NCBI GenBank assembly: GCA_016713335.1
Contig: JADJPH010000101.1
Location: 93,076 to 157,075, forward strand
DNA length: 64,000 nt
Reading direction: 5' to 3'
Source of the DNA: Candidatus Fredericiella danica
Lineage (GTDB): Bacteria > Chloroflexota > Anaerolineae > Caldilineales > Caldilineaceae
Program-made: the position numbers and the translations under genes
In this document: positions 30,492-41,347 of the stretch, piece by piece
Position numbering within the stretch: position 1 is the stretch's first letter
Layout of the letters: the number at the start of each line of letters is the position of its first letter
Notes under the pieces: generated by a model
What the model was told of the DNA's origin: nothing
What the model saw: only the letters and a program-made list of their open reading frames with translations
Database searches by the model: none

Positions 30492-32207
30492 CTAGACAAA
30501 TAGATCCACAAGCTTGAATTGTTCAACGTCAACCAGCCCTTGATCCGTCAGCTTCAGCTTTGGAATCACCTCTAACGCCATAAAACTCATGGCCATGAAC
30601 GGATCATGAAGGGGCGAACCCAATCGATGTGCAGCCTCGAGCAGTTTGTCGTATAACATACGCACTTCGCCGACGGGCAGGTCGCTCATCAACCCCGCCA
30701 CCGGTAACGGCAGCGCCGCCAGGACTTCAGCGCCATCCACGACGACGATGCCGCCGCCAAGTTCGATCACTGCCTGCGCCGCCCTCCGCATGGACGCATC
30801 ATCGGCGCCGATCATCACGAGGTTGTGATGGTCATGGGCAACCGTACCGGCAATCGCGCCACGCCGCAAGCCCACTCCCTGAATAAAGCCAATTCCCACC
30901 GCATCACTATTGCGGTGACGGTCGATGACCGCCATCTTCAGTAGATCGCGGTCCGGGTCCGCAACCGCTTGGCCGTCAACAATCTCTGCTGCACAAATCC
31001 GCTCTTCAGTCACCAATTGATCCGGAAGCGTACCAATCACGCGTATCTGCGCACCGCGCGCAGGCACCCGTAAATCCAGACTCTTCCAATCCACCTTGAC
31101 CGAACCACTCAGCCCAGGGGGGATTGCCGGTGTATCCAGGGCGACGTGCGGCAGTATTGCGCCATGCTCAGCGACAAGTTCACCACCGACATACACCTGG
31201 CGCGGCCGAAAATCGTCCAGCGCATCAAACACGACAAAGTCAGCAAACCGGCCGGGGGCCACTGCCCCACGGTCATGCAAACCGAAACGCTCAGCGGGAT
31301 TGAGGGTGGCAAGTTGAAATGCCACAATCGGATCAACCCCAAAGGCAATCGCCTCGCGAATCATAAAGTCGATGCTACCCTCATCCAAGAGATCCGCCGG
31401 GATGCGGTCGTCGGTGCAAAAACAAATGCGGCGGCTGTTTTCGGGACGGACGAGCGGCAGCAGTGGCCGCAGATTCTGCGCATTCGTCGCTTCCCGAATT
31501 AAGATGTAGAAACCGCGTGCCAATTTCTCCGCAGCCTCGGCCACGGTCGTACATTCATGCTCGCTGGTGATACCGGCGGCCGCATATGCGTTGAGTTGTT
31601 TGCCGGTCAAGGCCGGCGCATGGCCGTCCACCGGCCGCGCGGCAAAGGCGGCAAGTTTGGCAACGACACTTGCATCGCCGCCAACAACGCCTGGAAAGTT
31701 CATCACCTCCGCCAGTCCCCACACCGTCCCCTCATCGAGGAGGGTCTGCAGGTCCTGCGCCTCCAGTTGAGCGCCGTTGGTTTCCATCGACGTCGCAGGG
31801 ACGCAGGATGGCGCCATTACGATCACGCGCAGCGGCAGGTCACGGCTGCTGCGCGCCATGAAGCGGATGCCGTCCAACCCAGCCACGTTGGCAATCTCAT
31901 GCGGGTCAGTTACCACGGTCGTCACCCCGTGCGACAGCACCGCGGCTGCAAACTGCGACGGGACACAAAGGCTGCTCTCGATATGGACATGTGCGTCAAT
32001 GAGACCGGGCGCAAGATACGCGCCTTGCAGATCGATAATCTTAGCGGCTTGATAGCCGCGGCCCACGCCGGCGACCCGCCCGCCACTTACAGCCACATCC
32101 GTTTCTTCGATCTGACCGGAGAACACATTCACGAGCCGTACATGCTGCAACAGCAAGTCGGCTGGCACATCGCCCCGCGCCACTGCTAACAATTTTTCCA
32201 GAGACAT
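30492..32207 (-). CDS. ade: Adenine deaminase
   Basis: This enzyme hydrolyses adenine to hypoxanthine and ammonia for purine salvage. The 571-residue reading frame is complete and of the usual length. The metal-binding motif DAHVHIESS of the amidohydrolase family is at about residue 71, followed by VVTDPHEIANVAG and SEHECTTVAEA, with FCTDDR as the later catalytic aspartate region. The C-terminal domain (AGTVAHDHHNLVMIGADD) is typical of Ade. The ATG at 32207 is preceded by GAAGGAGC on the minus strand. It lies alone between convergent or spaced neighbours. The frame is intact, unlike many genes here. Confidence 0.95.
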   Translation of the reverse strand: MSLEKLLAVARGDVPADLLLQHVRLVNVFSGQIEETDVAVSGGRVAGVGRGYQAAKIIDLQGAYLAPGLIDAHVHIESSLCVPSQFAAAVLSHGVTTVVTDPHEIANVAGLDGIRFMARSSRDLPLRVIVMAPSCVPATSMETNGAQLEAQDLQTLLDEGTVWGLAEVMNFPGVVGGDASVVAKLAAFAARPVDGHAPALTGKQLNAYAAAGITSEHECTTVAEAAEKLARGFYILIREATNAQNLRPLLPLVRPENSRRICFCTDDRIPADLLDEGSIDFMIREAIAFGVDPIVAFQLATLNPAERFGLHDRGAVAPGRFADFVVFDALDDFRPRQVYVGGELVAEHGAILPHVALDTPAIPPGLSGSVKVDWKSLDLRVPARGAQIRVIGTLPDQLVTEERICAAEIVDGQAVADPDRDLLKMAVIDRHRNSDAVGIGFIQGVGLRRGAIAGTVAHDHHNLVMIGADDASMRRAAQAVIELGGGIVVVDGAEVLAALPLPVAGLMSDLPVGEVRMLYDKLLEAAHRLGSPLHDPFMAMSFMALEVIPKLKLTDQGLVDVEQFKLVDLFV

Positions 32208-32376
32208 TCATCGCTCCTTCATTGGTTTCGTGCTGCGCATTATACCCGCATCCTGTGGTGCGACGGCAATCTTACATCTGCACCGTCTGGAGCGCTTGTG
32301 ACCGATTTCCGGCATTCTGCGCTTATTTCTGCACAAATTGGTGCCATTAGTTTGTAAAATTGCCAAAACTGAGGGG

Positions 32377-32404
32377 TTGAACTTATTTCAAAATGCATTA
32401 CAAT
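32377..32404 (+). promoter_or_regulatory. Probable promoter of the beta-CASP nuclease gene
   Basis: TTGAAC, 16 bases and TACAAT. Transcription would start about 90 bases before the ATG at 32501. It lies in the roughly 290-base gap between the divergent ade and beta-CASP genes, in which no other gene is seen. Confidence 0.45.
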
Positions 32405-32500
32405 ATGCAGAAGGAATAACAGCGCGACTGGCAAATTCATTTGCGTCAGTTTCGCAGAACCAGGCCGTGAAATGTGCGGCCGATAGCGAACAACAGAATC

Positions 32501-33907
32501 ATGCGGATCACTTTCCACGGTGCGGCGCGCGAAGTGACCGGTTCGATGCACCTGATTGAGGTTAACGGGCGGCGCCTGCTGCTCGAAACAGGCCTCTTCC
32601 AGGGGCGACGTGCTGAGACCTACGAGCGCAATCTACACTTTCCATTCGATGCCCAGTCGATCGACGCGGTGCTGTTGAGCCACGCCCATATCGATCACAG
32701 TGGCAATCTTCCCAATCTCGCCAAACAAGGTTTCTCCGGCAATATCTGGTGCACGTCTGCCACGCGCAACCTCTGCACCTACATGTTGATGGACAGCGGC
32801 CATATCCAAGAGCAGGACGCCCTGTACGTCAACAAGAAGCGCCAGCGCGATGGCGAGTCCCTCATCGAGCCGCTCTACACACAAAGCGATGTACGCGCGT
32901 GTCTCGAATTGTTCGTCGGCGTCGGCTTCAACCGGCCCATCACCGTCGTCGATGGCGTCGAAGCCACCTTCTTTACGGCTGGGCATATTCTCGGCGCGGC
33001 CTCGGTGCAACTCGATATCAAGGAATTCGACACCGGCAAACAGTGGCGCGTGCTCTTCAGCGGCGACATCGGCCGCCCCAGCAGCCCCATCCTCAAGGCG
33101 CCCACCACCTTTGACACGGCCGACATCGTCATCATGGAATGCACCTATGGCAACCGGTTGCATGGCGATTATGACGATGCCCGCAAACGGCTTCGTAACG
33201 TGGTCAACTCGACGATCCGCCGCCGTGGCAAGGTCATCATCCCAGCCTTTGCCGTCGGCCGTACGCAAGAACTGGTCTATGCGCTCAATCAGTTGGATGC
33301 CGGCGGGGATATCCCCAGTATCCCTGTGTTTGTAGACAGCCCGCTGGCCGTCAACGCAACCGATGTCTTTCGCATGCACCCTGAGGCATGGAATGATGCA
33401 GTGCAGCACTTCCTCACCGAGGACAATCGCCGCAGTCCCTTCGATTACGAAGAATTGGACTATATCCGTGACGTACGGGAGAGCAAGCGGTTGAATAACA
33501 TGGCTGCGTCGGCCATCATCATCAGCGCCAACGGCATGGCTGAAGCTGGGCGCATTCTGCATCATCTGAAGAACAATATCGAAAATCCCGATAACACCGT
33601 GCTGCTGGTCAGTTTCATGGCCGAGAACACCCTCGGTCGGCGCATCCAGGATGGCGAAAAGAGCGTGCGCATTTTCGGCGAAAGCTATCAGGTGCGCGCC
33701 ACCGTTGAGGTAATCGACGGCTACAGCGCCCACGCCGATCAAGAAGAATTGCTCGACTGGGTGAAGGACTTCGACCCCAAGGCAATCAATCACCTCTTTC
33801 TCGTCCATGGCGAGCCCGTCGCCGCGGACACGTTTCAGCAATTGTTGCAGGCACGCGGCTTTGGCGCAGTGACGGCGCCGGAGCGAGGACAGTCCTATGA
33901 ATTCTAG
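32501..33907 (+). CDS. Beta-CASP metallo-beta-lactamase-fold RNase
   Basis: This 468-residue protein has a metallo-beta-lactamase fold with an inserted beta-CASP domain, as in CPSF-73/Ysh1-like RNases. Motif 2 SHAHIDHSG (the HxHxDH zinc site) lies near residue 60, VLFSGDIGR carries a zinc-ligand aspartate, then come MECTYGN (motif A) and IPAFAVGRTQELVYAL in the CASP part. ISANGMAEAGRILHHL and IDGYSAHADQEELL close the site. It probably cleaves RNA in the cytoplasm. The ATG at 32501 gives MRITFHGAAREVTGSMHL, the usual family start. An in-frame ATG at 32474 would add nine unrelated residues. The frame is intact. Confidence 0.93.
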   Translation: MRITFHGAAREVTGSMHLIEVNGRRLLLETGLFQGRRAETYERNLHFPFDAQSIDAVLLSHAHIDHSGNLPNLAKQGFSGNIWCTSATRNLCTYMLMDSGHIQEQDALYVNKKRQRDGESLIEPLYTQSDVRACLELFVGVGFNRPITVVDGVEATFFTAGHILGAASVQLDIKEFDTGKQWRVLFSGDIGRPSSPILKAPTTFDTADIVIMECTYGNRLHGDYDDARKRLRNVVNSTIRRRGKVIIPAFAVGRTQELVYALNQLDAGGDIPSIPVFVDSPLAVNATDVFRMHPEAWNDAVQHFLTEDNRRSPFDYEELDYIRDVRESKRLNNMAASAIIISANGMAEAGRILHHLKNNIENPDNTVLLVSFMAENTLGRRIQDGEKSVRIFGESYQVRATVEVIDGYSAHADQEELLDWVKDFDPKAINHLFLVHGEPVAADTFQQLLQARGFGAVTAPERGQSYEF

Positions 33908-34060
33908 TCGTCACTTACCGATGGTTCACACCGAACACAAGCGAATCCAGGTGGCAGCGGTTGCGGCGCTCGCCAAACAGGTATGCTTGCAACGGACGAA
34001 CATATACCCATCCCGAACAACAGGTAACCTCGTCAAGCATTCAAAGAAAGGAGTCTGGCG

Positions 34061-35179
34061 ATGAAGCAGATTCTGCCTTCGATGCGCCCAATTCGGCGCT
34101 TCGGGCTGGCCTTCATGCTGGTACTGACCTTGCTTGGCGCGTTGCTTCCCGGTGCGGCGTTAGCAGCGCCGTCGGAGCCAACGGCGTCATCAATGGTCAA
34201 AGAACCAGTGGAGTGGGGGTCCGGCTGCAGCAGGTACTACACGGTGCGCTTCGGCGACACCCTCAGTCAGATCGCAGCATGGAATGGCACAACCGTGCAG
34301 GCGATCATGCAGGCCAACGGCCTCTGGAACCCGAATCACATCTACGCAGGCCAGGTATTGTGCATCCCGGGTGGTTGGGCGCCTGAACCGCCACGCCCGC
34401 ATCCGGGCAATTGTGTCGCAACCCATGTGGTGCGTTTCGGCGAAACCCTGTCCGGTATTGCCGCCTGGTATGGCGTGAGCCCGTGGGCGCTTGCCCAGGC
34501 CAACGGCATCTCGAACTGGAACCGCATCTACGCCGGGCAACGTCTCTGCATCCCCAGCGGTGGTGGGGGCAGCTGGAACCCGTGCCAATGGGACCCATGC
34601 AACCCGCAGCCCTGGCCGCAGCCGCCACCGCCGCCGCCAAAGCCGCTGCCGCCACCCGATCCCTGTCAGTGGAATCCGTGTTACCGCAACCGGTACCACC
34701 CAGCGCCACAGCCACTACCGCAGCCGCTGCCACCGCAGCCCTGCCCACCTCAGCCGTGCCCGCAGCCTTGCCCTGGCCCACAACCGCAACCTTGCCCGCC
34801 ATTGGTCGGGGCATGGACCGGCGAGTACTTCGGCAATCGTGACCTGATCCCGCCACCTGTCTACACCCGCCAGGACGGTGCAATCGCGTTCGATTGGGGG
34901 CTGCATGGGCCAGGCGGTGGCGTACCGCCGACCAATTTCAGCGTGCGCTGGTCAAAAACCGAACCCTTCGATGGTGGCACCTACCGCTTCTGGGCCACCG
35001 TCGATGATGGCGTCCGCATCTGGGTTGATGGCCAACTCGTGCTCGATTATTGGCGCGTCGGCCCAGCGACAAGCGTTCAGTGCGACCATTACCTGTCACC
35101 TGGGGTCCATACCATCAAGGTGGAGTACTTCCAGGCCGAAGGTGTTGCCGTCGCTTACGTCAAGTACGCTCGCGTATAG
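34061..35179 (+). CDS. Secreted protein with two LysM modules, Pro/Gln/Cys-rich linker and PA14-like domain
   Basis: This is a 372-residue exported protein. A signal peptide (LMLVLTLLGALLPGAALA, cleavage near residue 35) is followed by two LysM modules at about 58-105 (YYTVRFGDTLSQIAAWNG) and 114-160 (HVVRFGETLSGIAAWYG), both likely to bind peptidoglycan or chitin-like glycans. A 100-residue linker is very rich in Pro, Gln and evenly spaced Cys (CQWDPC, CQWNPC). The last 120 residues form a PA14-like beta barrel (GEYFGNRDL, FSVRWSK, YRFWATVDDGVRIWVDG), typical for carbohydrate binding. AAAGGAG precedes the ATG by seven bases. It has no fixed partner in the window. Confidence 0.88.
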   Translation: MKQILPSMRPIRRFGLAFMLVLTLLGALLPGAALAAPSEPTASSMVKEPVEWGSGCSRYYTVRFGDTLSQIAAWNGTTVQAIMQANGLWNPNHIYAGQVLCIPGGWAPEPPRPHPGNCVATHVVRFGETLSGIAAWYGVSPWALAQANGISNWNRIYAGQRLCIPSGGGGSWNPCQWDPCNPQPWPQPPPPPPKPLPPPDPCQWNPCYRNRYHPAPQPLPQPLPPQPCPPQPCPQPCPGPQPQPCPPLVGAWTGEYFGNRDLIPPPVYTRQDGAIAFDWGLHGPGGGVPPTNFSVRWSKTEPFDGGTYRFWATVDDGVRIWVDGQLVLDYWRVGPATSVQCDHYLSPGVHTIKVEYFQAEGVAVAYVKYARV

Positions 35180-35210
35180 CCTGTTGTTGGGATGTGGACT
35201 GGTAATCCAC

Positions 35211-35244
35211 GAGAAACCGGGTGGCGGCCGCCACCCGGTTTCTC
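35211..35244 (+). terminator. Hairpin after the LysM-PA14 gene
   Basis: A perfect 34-base palindrome (GAGAAACCGGGTGGCGG and complement) starts 31 bases after the stop. No T run follows, so termination efficiency is uncertain, but it is a very stable structure. Confidence 0.6.
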
Positions 35245-35286
35245 GCGGCTATCGCAAGAGCGGTCGTTGTCGGGCGCCAGGATTTG

Positions 35287-35883
35287 ATGGCGATGCAGAA
35301 TCACCCCGTCTCGGTGTTGGGCGCGTCTGGTAACGCTGGCGCCTACCTACTGCGGATCTCACTGAAGGCGCCGGTGACCACAACCTTTGGTCGCCTACAA
35401 GGGGGGCGTCCGCTGCCACTCGCAGCGGGTCACTATCTGTACGCCGGCTCCGCCCGCAGCCAGCGCGGCCCGTCATCGCTTCCACGCCGCTTACTCCGGC
35501 ACGCATGCCGCACGGCGGTGCTGCCGCCCCATCGAATCTACGCCGAACTTGTCGCCACCTTGATTGCCGCCGACTTCACCGGCGCCTTCTCACAGCAATC
35601 CACCAAAACGCTGCACTGGCACATTGATTACCTGCTGGAGTTGGCCGAGGCCGAGCTAACGGCGGTCTACGTGCTTCGTCATCCCGATGTACGCGAAGTG
35701 ACGCTCGTTAAGTGGCTCGCGTCAAGACCACACACTGGCACACCTGTCGCTGGCTTTGGAGCAAGCGACGATCCAGGCGCCAGCCACCTATTTGCGGTCC
35801 CGGCTGAGGAGTTCTGGTGGGAAGAGTTTTCGGCGCAGTTGCGCACCTGGTTCGATGACACCGTAGGCGCCGTGGCCGTTTAA
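35287..35883 (+). CDS. DUF123 family protein (GIY-YIG-related)
   Basis: This 198-residue protein matches the DUF123 family: GAYLLRISLK at the start, then AGHYLYAGSARSQRG, LLRHA, a TLHWHIDYLLELAEAEL segment and a GFGASDDPGASHLF end. DUF123 is related to GIY-YIG nucleases and is sometimes linked to endonuclease III; enzymatic activity is unproven. The segment between the two motifs is longer than in typical 110-150-residue members. ATG codons at 35287 and 35293 are both possible. The last four bases overlap the end of the convergent regulator gene at 35880. Confidence 0.8.
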   Translation: MAMQNHPVSVLGASGNAGAYLLRISLKAPVTTTFGRLQGGRPLPLAAGHYLYAGSARSQRGPSSLPRRLLRHACRTAVLPPHRIYAELVATLIAADFTGAFSQQSTKTLHWHIDYLLELAEAELTAVYVLRHPDVREVTLVKWLASRPHTGTPVAGFGASDDPGASHLFAVPAEEFWWEEFSAQLRTWFDDTVGAVAV

Positions 35884-38800
35884 TCGCCGCTAGGCGCCAG
35901 CCCCGTGTCCAGTTTCTCCGCCGCCGACAGCGCCAGCAACTGCTTGACCGCCGCTTCCAGGCTGATCGAGCGCACATATTCGAGTACAGATTGCAACAGC
36001 GTATCAAATGGCGCCGCTGCAGGCCGCATCCGGCCAACCAGCGTGATACTGGCGATATACTCTTCAAGCAGACCGCGCCGACCCGCAAAACGCAACGCCT
36101 GACGCAACAGCCGATCACGGGCTGCGATGTCGCCGTCCTCGTGGGCAATTTGCGCCAGACCAAGCAAGGCATGGACGTGTGTATAAGGGTACAAATGAAC
36201 CGGATCAGTCAGCGCCCCCTCCAAAATCCGGCGCGCCTCCCCACGTTCGCCCCGCGCCAGCGCCACCAAACCAAGCCCGATGTTGGCACTGTTACGATAG
36301 TTGCCAAAAGACCGCCGATCGCCAAGAAAATCTGCCACGCGGCGAAGCCGTCGCTCAGCTTCATCCAGCCGCCCGGCATGGAGCGAAAGAAAACCGCTGG
36401 CAATCCGCGGCCACATGCTGGCAAGTTCGGCGGCGGTTCCCGGGCGTGCTCGATTGATGGCGATGCTCGCATCATTTAACGTCTGGCTCTCTTCCAGATC
36501 ACCCAGGATGCGTGCCGTGACCGCCAACTGATGATATGCGGCGCTCCCCCTGGACCAGCAACGTCCATCCGTAGTCAAATAGCGGCGGGACAGCGTGCAC
36601 CGGCTCAAGCACGCGCTGGAGGTCATCCACCGGATGGGCAACGGGCCGCGTCGCCGCTACATATGCCTGCCACCCTTCGGTGTCACCATCATCCTGGCTA
36701 TAGATCAACTCACGGCGACGCAACAGGTCGATCAAGACATGCGACGGAGTGGCATACGGGTCACCGCCACTCAGCGCACGGAGCAGTTCCCGAAGCTCCA
36801 CATTGCTTTCATGTTGTTGGCCCATGAGCCCAAGCATTGTGGTAAGGCGGCTATACGTCGCGACCAAAACTGACCGATCTCCATGATGGCGCGCCCAGGC
36901 TTGCAGCCGCCGGTAGGTGCCGGTGATTCCTTCCGGGTCGAAGAGACTTTCAAACGCAAGACCACGACCTTCCAGCGCCCGCCGCACAAAGCTGGCGGGG
37001 GCATCCGGGGTTTGCTCCAACACCTCCAGCGCCCGGTCGAAGACGTCGACCGCCTGCCGAAACCCATATGTGCGCAGCAGTTTTTCACCGGCTAGCACAT
37101 TATACTCGGCTGCCAACAGCCGATAACTCGCACCCGCCTGGCCAAAATGAAAAGCGGCTTCCCCTGGATTCTGATCAGCCTGGCCCAGATCGACCAATGC
37201 TTCGGCGACCGCCAGATGCAAGCGCCGGCGCTGCAGCAAGTTCAGATTGTCATAGACAGCCTGACGCACGACCTGATGGCTAAAATCCAAACGCTCGTCA
37301 GGGCGTTCGATCAAGAAGCGGCGTTGCAGTAATGTACTCAGGGCATTGACCGGATCTTGCGTAGAGGCTTTCTCCAGCAGTTCCAGGCTAAAGTCGCGCC
37401 CAATGACGGAGCACAGATTCAAGATCGAGTGCGCATCGAGCGGCAGGCGCAGCGTACGTTCCAGAATGGTCTCCTGGACCCGCTGGTTGCGCCGCAGCGA
37501 GAAGCTCTGCGGCCACCCACCTCCCCCGGCACTTGCCGGAACGGTTGCGGCAATGTCGCCAAGCGCATTGCCCTGCTCCTCCAGATAACGCAATGTCTCC
37601 GTCACAAAGAGCGCATTGCCGTGCGTGGCATCGTGCAGCAAATCCGCCAGCCGCCGGCTGCGCTCCTCATCCTGCCCCATTTGCATAATCAGGAGTTCCG
37701 CAACCTGTGCTCGATTCAGCGGCGCCAGCCGCAGTTGGCTCTGCGCAAACACGCGGTTGAGTGAGTGGAGCAGCGCACCAAGCGCATCGTTCTCCGACAA
37801 ATCTTCGCTGCGATACGCAATCAACAGCAGGATCGGTACATCGGCCAACCTTTGGCTCAGCCGGCTGATCACAGCAAGCGTGTCTGGATCGGCCCATTGC
37901 AAATCGTCAAGGAAGAGCACCAACGGGCGCGCACTGGCCAACGCCGCGAGAAAATTAACAATGCTGTCGATCAGCCGGAGTCGATTCTCTTCGGGCGAAG
38001 CCGCAACTTCCACTGAAACAACGGGGTAACTATACAAACGATCTTGCAACCCCGGAATAATCGGGACAATCTGGGCAAGACTCGCTGCCGGCAGCGCCCT
38101 GAGCGCCAGGTCAGGTAAGCCATAGAGATAGCGGCTGATCCCGTCTACCAGCGGCGCAAAGGGGAGCTCCCGTTCCAACACCTGGCACGTCGCACTGATG
38201 GCAGTCAAGCCTTTTTCCGCGACATGCTGCAGACCATGGTACGCCAATCGGGTCTTGCCAATGCCGGCTTCACCTTCTAGGATTAGCAGACCACCACGAC
38301 CCATTTCGACTGCCGCAATCTGCGCCTCAAGTTGCGCCAACTCGTTTTCGCGGCCGACAAAGACAGACGCATGGCTCACGTCAAGCGCCGGCATCAGTTG
38401 CCGGGCCGGCAGCACCGGCGGCGCATGCAATGTCGTATCCAGGTGCACCGACTCGGTGGCAAACAACGACGACGCATGCGCCGGTGAAACCACAACGGGG
38501 CGCGGTTCAATCTCGCCGTTGAGAATGCGCTGGTGGAGCGTTTGCGTGACGGGGCTTGGGTCTGCCCCCAATTCATCGGACAGAATAGACCGGCAGCGCT
38601 CATAGGTCAGCAACGCACCGGCGCTGTCCCCCGATTCAGCCTGGTACCGCATCAACCCCTGGTACGCGTTCTCACGCACTTCGTCACGCGCCAACATCCG
38701 CCGGCATGCCGTGATCGCTTCCGCATAGCGCCCCATCTCGGCGTAAAACTCGGCCGCCAGCAGGAGCGCATTAAAGAAACGTTCGCGCAGTCGCTCGCGC

Positions 38801-39318
38801 TCGGTCTGCAACCAGTCGGCATAGGGGTCACTGATCAAGTAGTCATCTTGATAGAGTTCGATGGCGCCTTCCAATAACACCAGGCGTACACCTGGGTCAA
38901 CGACACTCTGCACTGCGTTCAAGCGGCGTTCGAACTCCTCGACATCAAGCCAGATATCGGGCGTCGTGTGAAATGCGTAACCCGGCGCCTGCGTCACAAT
39001 GTATTTGGAAGGAGCGCGATTCGGTCGATCCGGTTCCAGTACGTTGCGGAGTGCGTTGATCGCGCTGCGTAGCGTGGTTGCCGCCGCGCTGGGGGTGCTG
39101 TTTGGCCACAGAATTTCAATCAGGAGATCAGTTGACACCGGTCGCGGTCGTTCCGTCAGGAGAATCTTAAGCAACTGGCGCGCCTGCCGCGTGTGCCAAT
39201 CACCCTCACTCACGGCAAGGTGATCGCGTACGACACGCAGTGTCCCAAATGTATAGATCTGAATTCGGGCGCTGGTGGCTTCCACCAGATGAAAGCCGGC
39301 AGTGGTCGATTGGATCAT
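35880..39318 (-). CDS. Large SARP/BTAD transcriptional regulator with AAA-type ATPase and TPR-like C-terminus (one frameshift)
   Basis: This cytoplasmic regulator of about 1145 residues has an OmpR-like winged helix (about 18-118), a bacterial transcriptional activator domain (BTAD, about 124-266), an ATPase of the AAA/STAND kind with Walker A GEAGIGKT (349-356) and a Walker B at LVLFLDDLQWAD, and a C-terminal helical repeat part with LGLVALARGERGEARRIL and similar. It resembles AfsR and MalT-like activators that respond to an effector through the ATPase. A frame change near 36545 removes one G in a GGGG run, so the two halves read as one protein. It is divergent from the repeat-domain gene at 39592, which it might control. 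The effector is unknown. Confidence 0.85.
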
Positions 39319-39591
39319 GGAAAACCTGGGAGCTTATATGCGATCCACAACAGGATGAAAGCAAGACCGCAATTCTTTACAACATTCTACCGTACTGCCA
39401 TCCGTCTGACAAGAAGGTTATGACGCGCTGCGATATAGACAAGCCGCCGCTAGCATCAGGATGTAGAGGGTCTTGCCGCGCAATCAAAGGCGTGCTATTG
39501 TAGGCCATTAATTGCAGCGCATGTCAGACTCGTCACATTGTACACATATACGCCGATCCACCTTGTCCGTGGATTTTGATCGGAGCCATTC

Positions 39592-41270
39592 ATGCAACAA
39601 CACTTTCTTCGTCGCGGTTGGAAACACCTGGTGGCTGCCCTCTGGATTGCAGGCCTCCTTTGGCTCAAACTAGATAGCCAGGCGGCGCAAGCGATCACGC
39701 CGGCCCAGGCAGAACCGGAAAGAGCAACCACGGTTTCCGGTAAACTGTCACCCTCCGAATACCACTATCTAGGGCTGGAGCCGTCGCTCCGTGACGGCAC
39801 GGTTGTACTGACCCTGGCAGTCGAACCGGCCGACGACGCCGCACTGCGTGGCGCAATTGACTTTGTCGTTTTGACCGAGGATGGGTTGCGGCGCGTCCTC
39901 GCCGGCGCCGATCCGCTGGAGTTGGACATTGCCGCAAGCCAGCCATTGCAATTTGACCCCATCGGTAACAAATTTCAGGCGATGTTCAAGGCTTCAGGTC
40001 GCGGTAATTACACCGTTGTCGTCTATAACGACGGCGGCAAGTTTGGCAGCTATCTGTTGACTGCCCTGAACGCCGTCCTGGTTGACGATGCCGGCCAGGT
40101 GGATGTGGTGACACCCGCCGCACCACCGCTCCAAACCCCCGTGTTGACCGAAACCTCGACACCGACCGAAACACTCCAGGCTGAAGTCAGCCTGGCCAAG
40201 GCGTCCCCGCTTGGCCTGTTTGGCAGCACAGGCGGTCCAGCGCCCGCCGTCGATGCCCTGCGCATCTCTGGTTCGCTGGACAAGTTGCTCAACCGCCACT
40301 TCCTGGCTATCAAACCCGGTGACTCCGGCGGCGACGTCAACTTGACGATGACCTACGAACCACAGGGCGACCAAACGCGCGAGCAAGTGAATTTCTGGCT
40401 GTTGGATAACGACGACGTCCGCCAATTGCTCTATGGCTTGCGCCCGGAAGACGTGGCCTTCGCCACCGGTCTGCCCCAGCCCTTCAATGCTGCCCAGAAT
40501 GTCAAGGTAGCGGGCTTCACTGCGCCAGACATCAACGAGTATACGGTGATCCCCTATAGCACGGCCCCCATCTCGGTATCCTATGTCATGCAGATCGATG
40601 GCGGGCTCCTGGCGGATCGCTATGGGCAGACAAATGAGTCCAGGCTGCACTGGCCGAGTACCTGGCGCTTTCCAAACCCGTGACAAACACCGCCCCAGTG
40701 GCGACTGACACGGATACTGCAACCGTCGCCGGCAGCACAGGGAATGCAGCCTTCCAGTTCACGATTACAGGCGACAATGGCGATACAATGATCACACAGG
40801 TCAACAGCACACCGGCAGCAACACTGGCGGTCGCGCAGACAAGCGCCCTGACGCAGCCGCTGCAGGTCTCGACTGTCGAGGGCTCACTGCCGACCATCTT
40901 CAGCCATAGCTACTGGACCCTGGAACCGACGCTGCGCGACGGCAACGTCATCCTCACCCTCGACTATGACCCGCGCGACCAGAAGGAGTTGAACGGGCGA
41001 ATCAATTTCTGGGTTATTGATGAAGATGGGCTGCGCCGCATTCTAGCGGGTTCACGCCCCGACGATCTGGCGCTGGCTGCCGGGTCGGAAGTCCTCTTTG
41101 GTCCCGATAAAGGCAAACTCCAGGGCGCCTTCCGTGCCTCAGGGCGGGGTGCTTATGCGGTCATCGTCTACAATGATTCGGTAGTGCCGGCGACCTATCA
41201 ATTGCGGGCCGATGGCGGCAACCTGATCGTGCCGCCCCCTGACAGCAAGATCGTCGAAGCGCTCCCCTGA
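39592..41270 (+). CDS. Secreted protein with three copies of the unnamed repeat domain (one frameshift)
   Basis: This exported protein of about 559 residues has a signal sequence (LVAALWIAGLLWLKL) and three repeats of about 110 residues with the same pattern as in the LysM-FAS1 protein. Examples are LEPSLRDGTVVLTLAVEP, GRINFWVIDEDGLRRILAG and GRGAYAVIVYNDSVVPATYQL. The first two copies are in one frame and the third is reached by a frame change near 40640, where the reading becomes AALAEYLALSKP. Linkers are Thr/Pro/Ala-rich. No LysM or FAS1 part is present, so this is the same module used alone. It may be a surface or periplasmic binding protein. A terminator follows, and the BTAD regulator lies upstream in the opposite direction. 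Its function is not known. Confidence 0.8.
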
Positions 41271-41287
41271 CCAACGCCTGCCATAAT

Positions 41288-41326
41288 AAAAACTGCAAGA
41301 AAGCGTGATGCTTTCTGGCAGTTTTT
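41288..41326. terminator. Bidirectional terminator between the repeat-domain gene and glyQS
   Basis: The outer stem AAAAACTGC pairs with GCAGTTTTT, and an inner stem AGAAAGC pairs with GCTTTCT. T runs occur on both strands, as expected between convergent genes. Confidence 0.9.
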
Positions 41327-41347
41327 GATTGTGTCTGATCCCCAGAT

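Noticed and set aside
32633..33841. A 402-residue minus-strand reading opposite the beta-CASP nuclease.
   Set aside because: The plus-strand protein has all catalytic motifs; the reverse frame is open only because of the GC-rich codon pattern.
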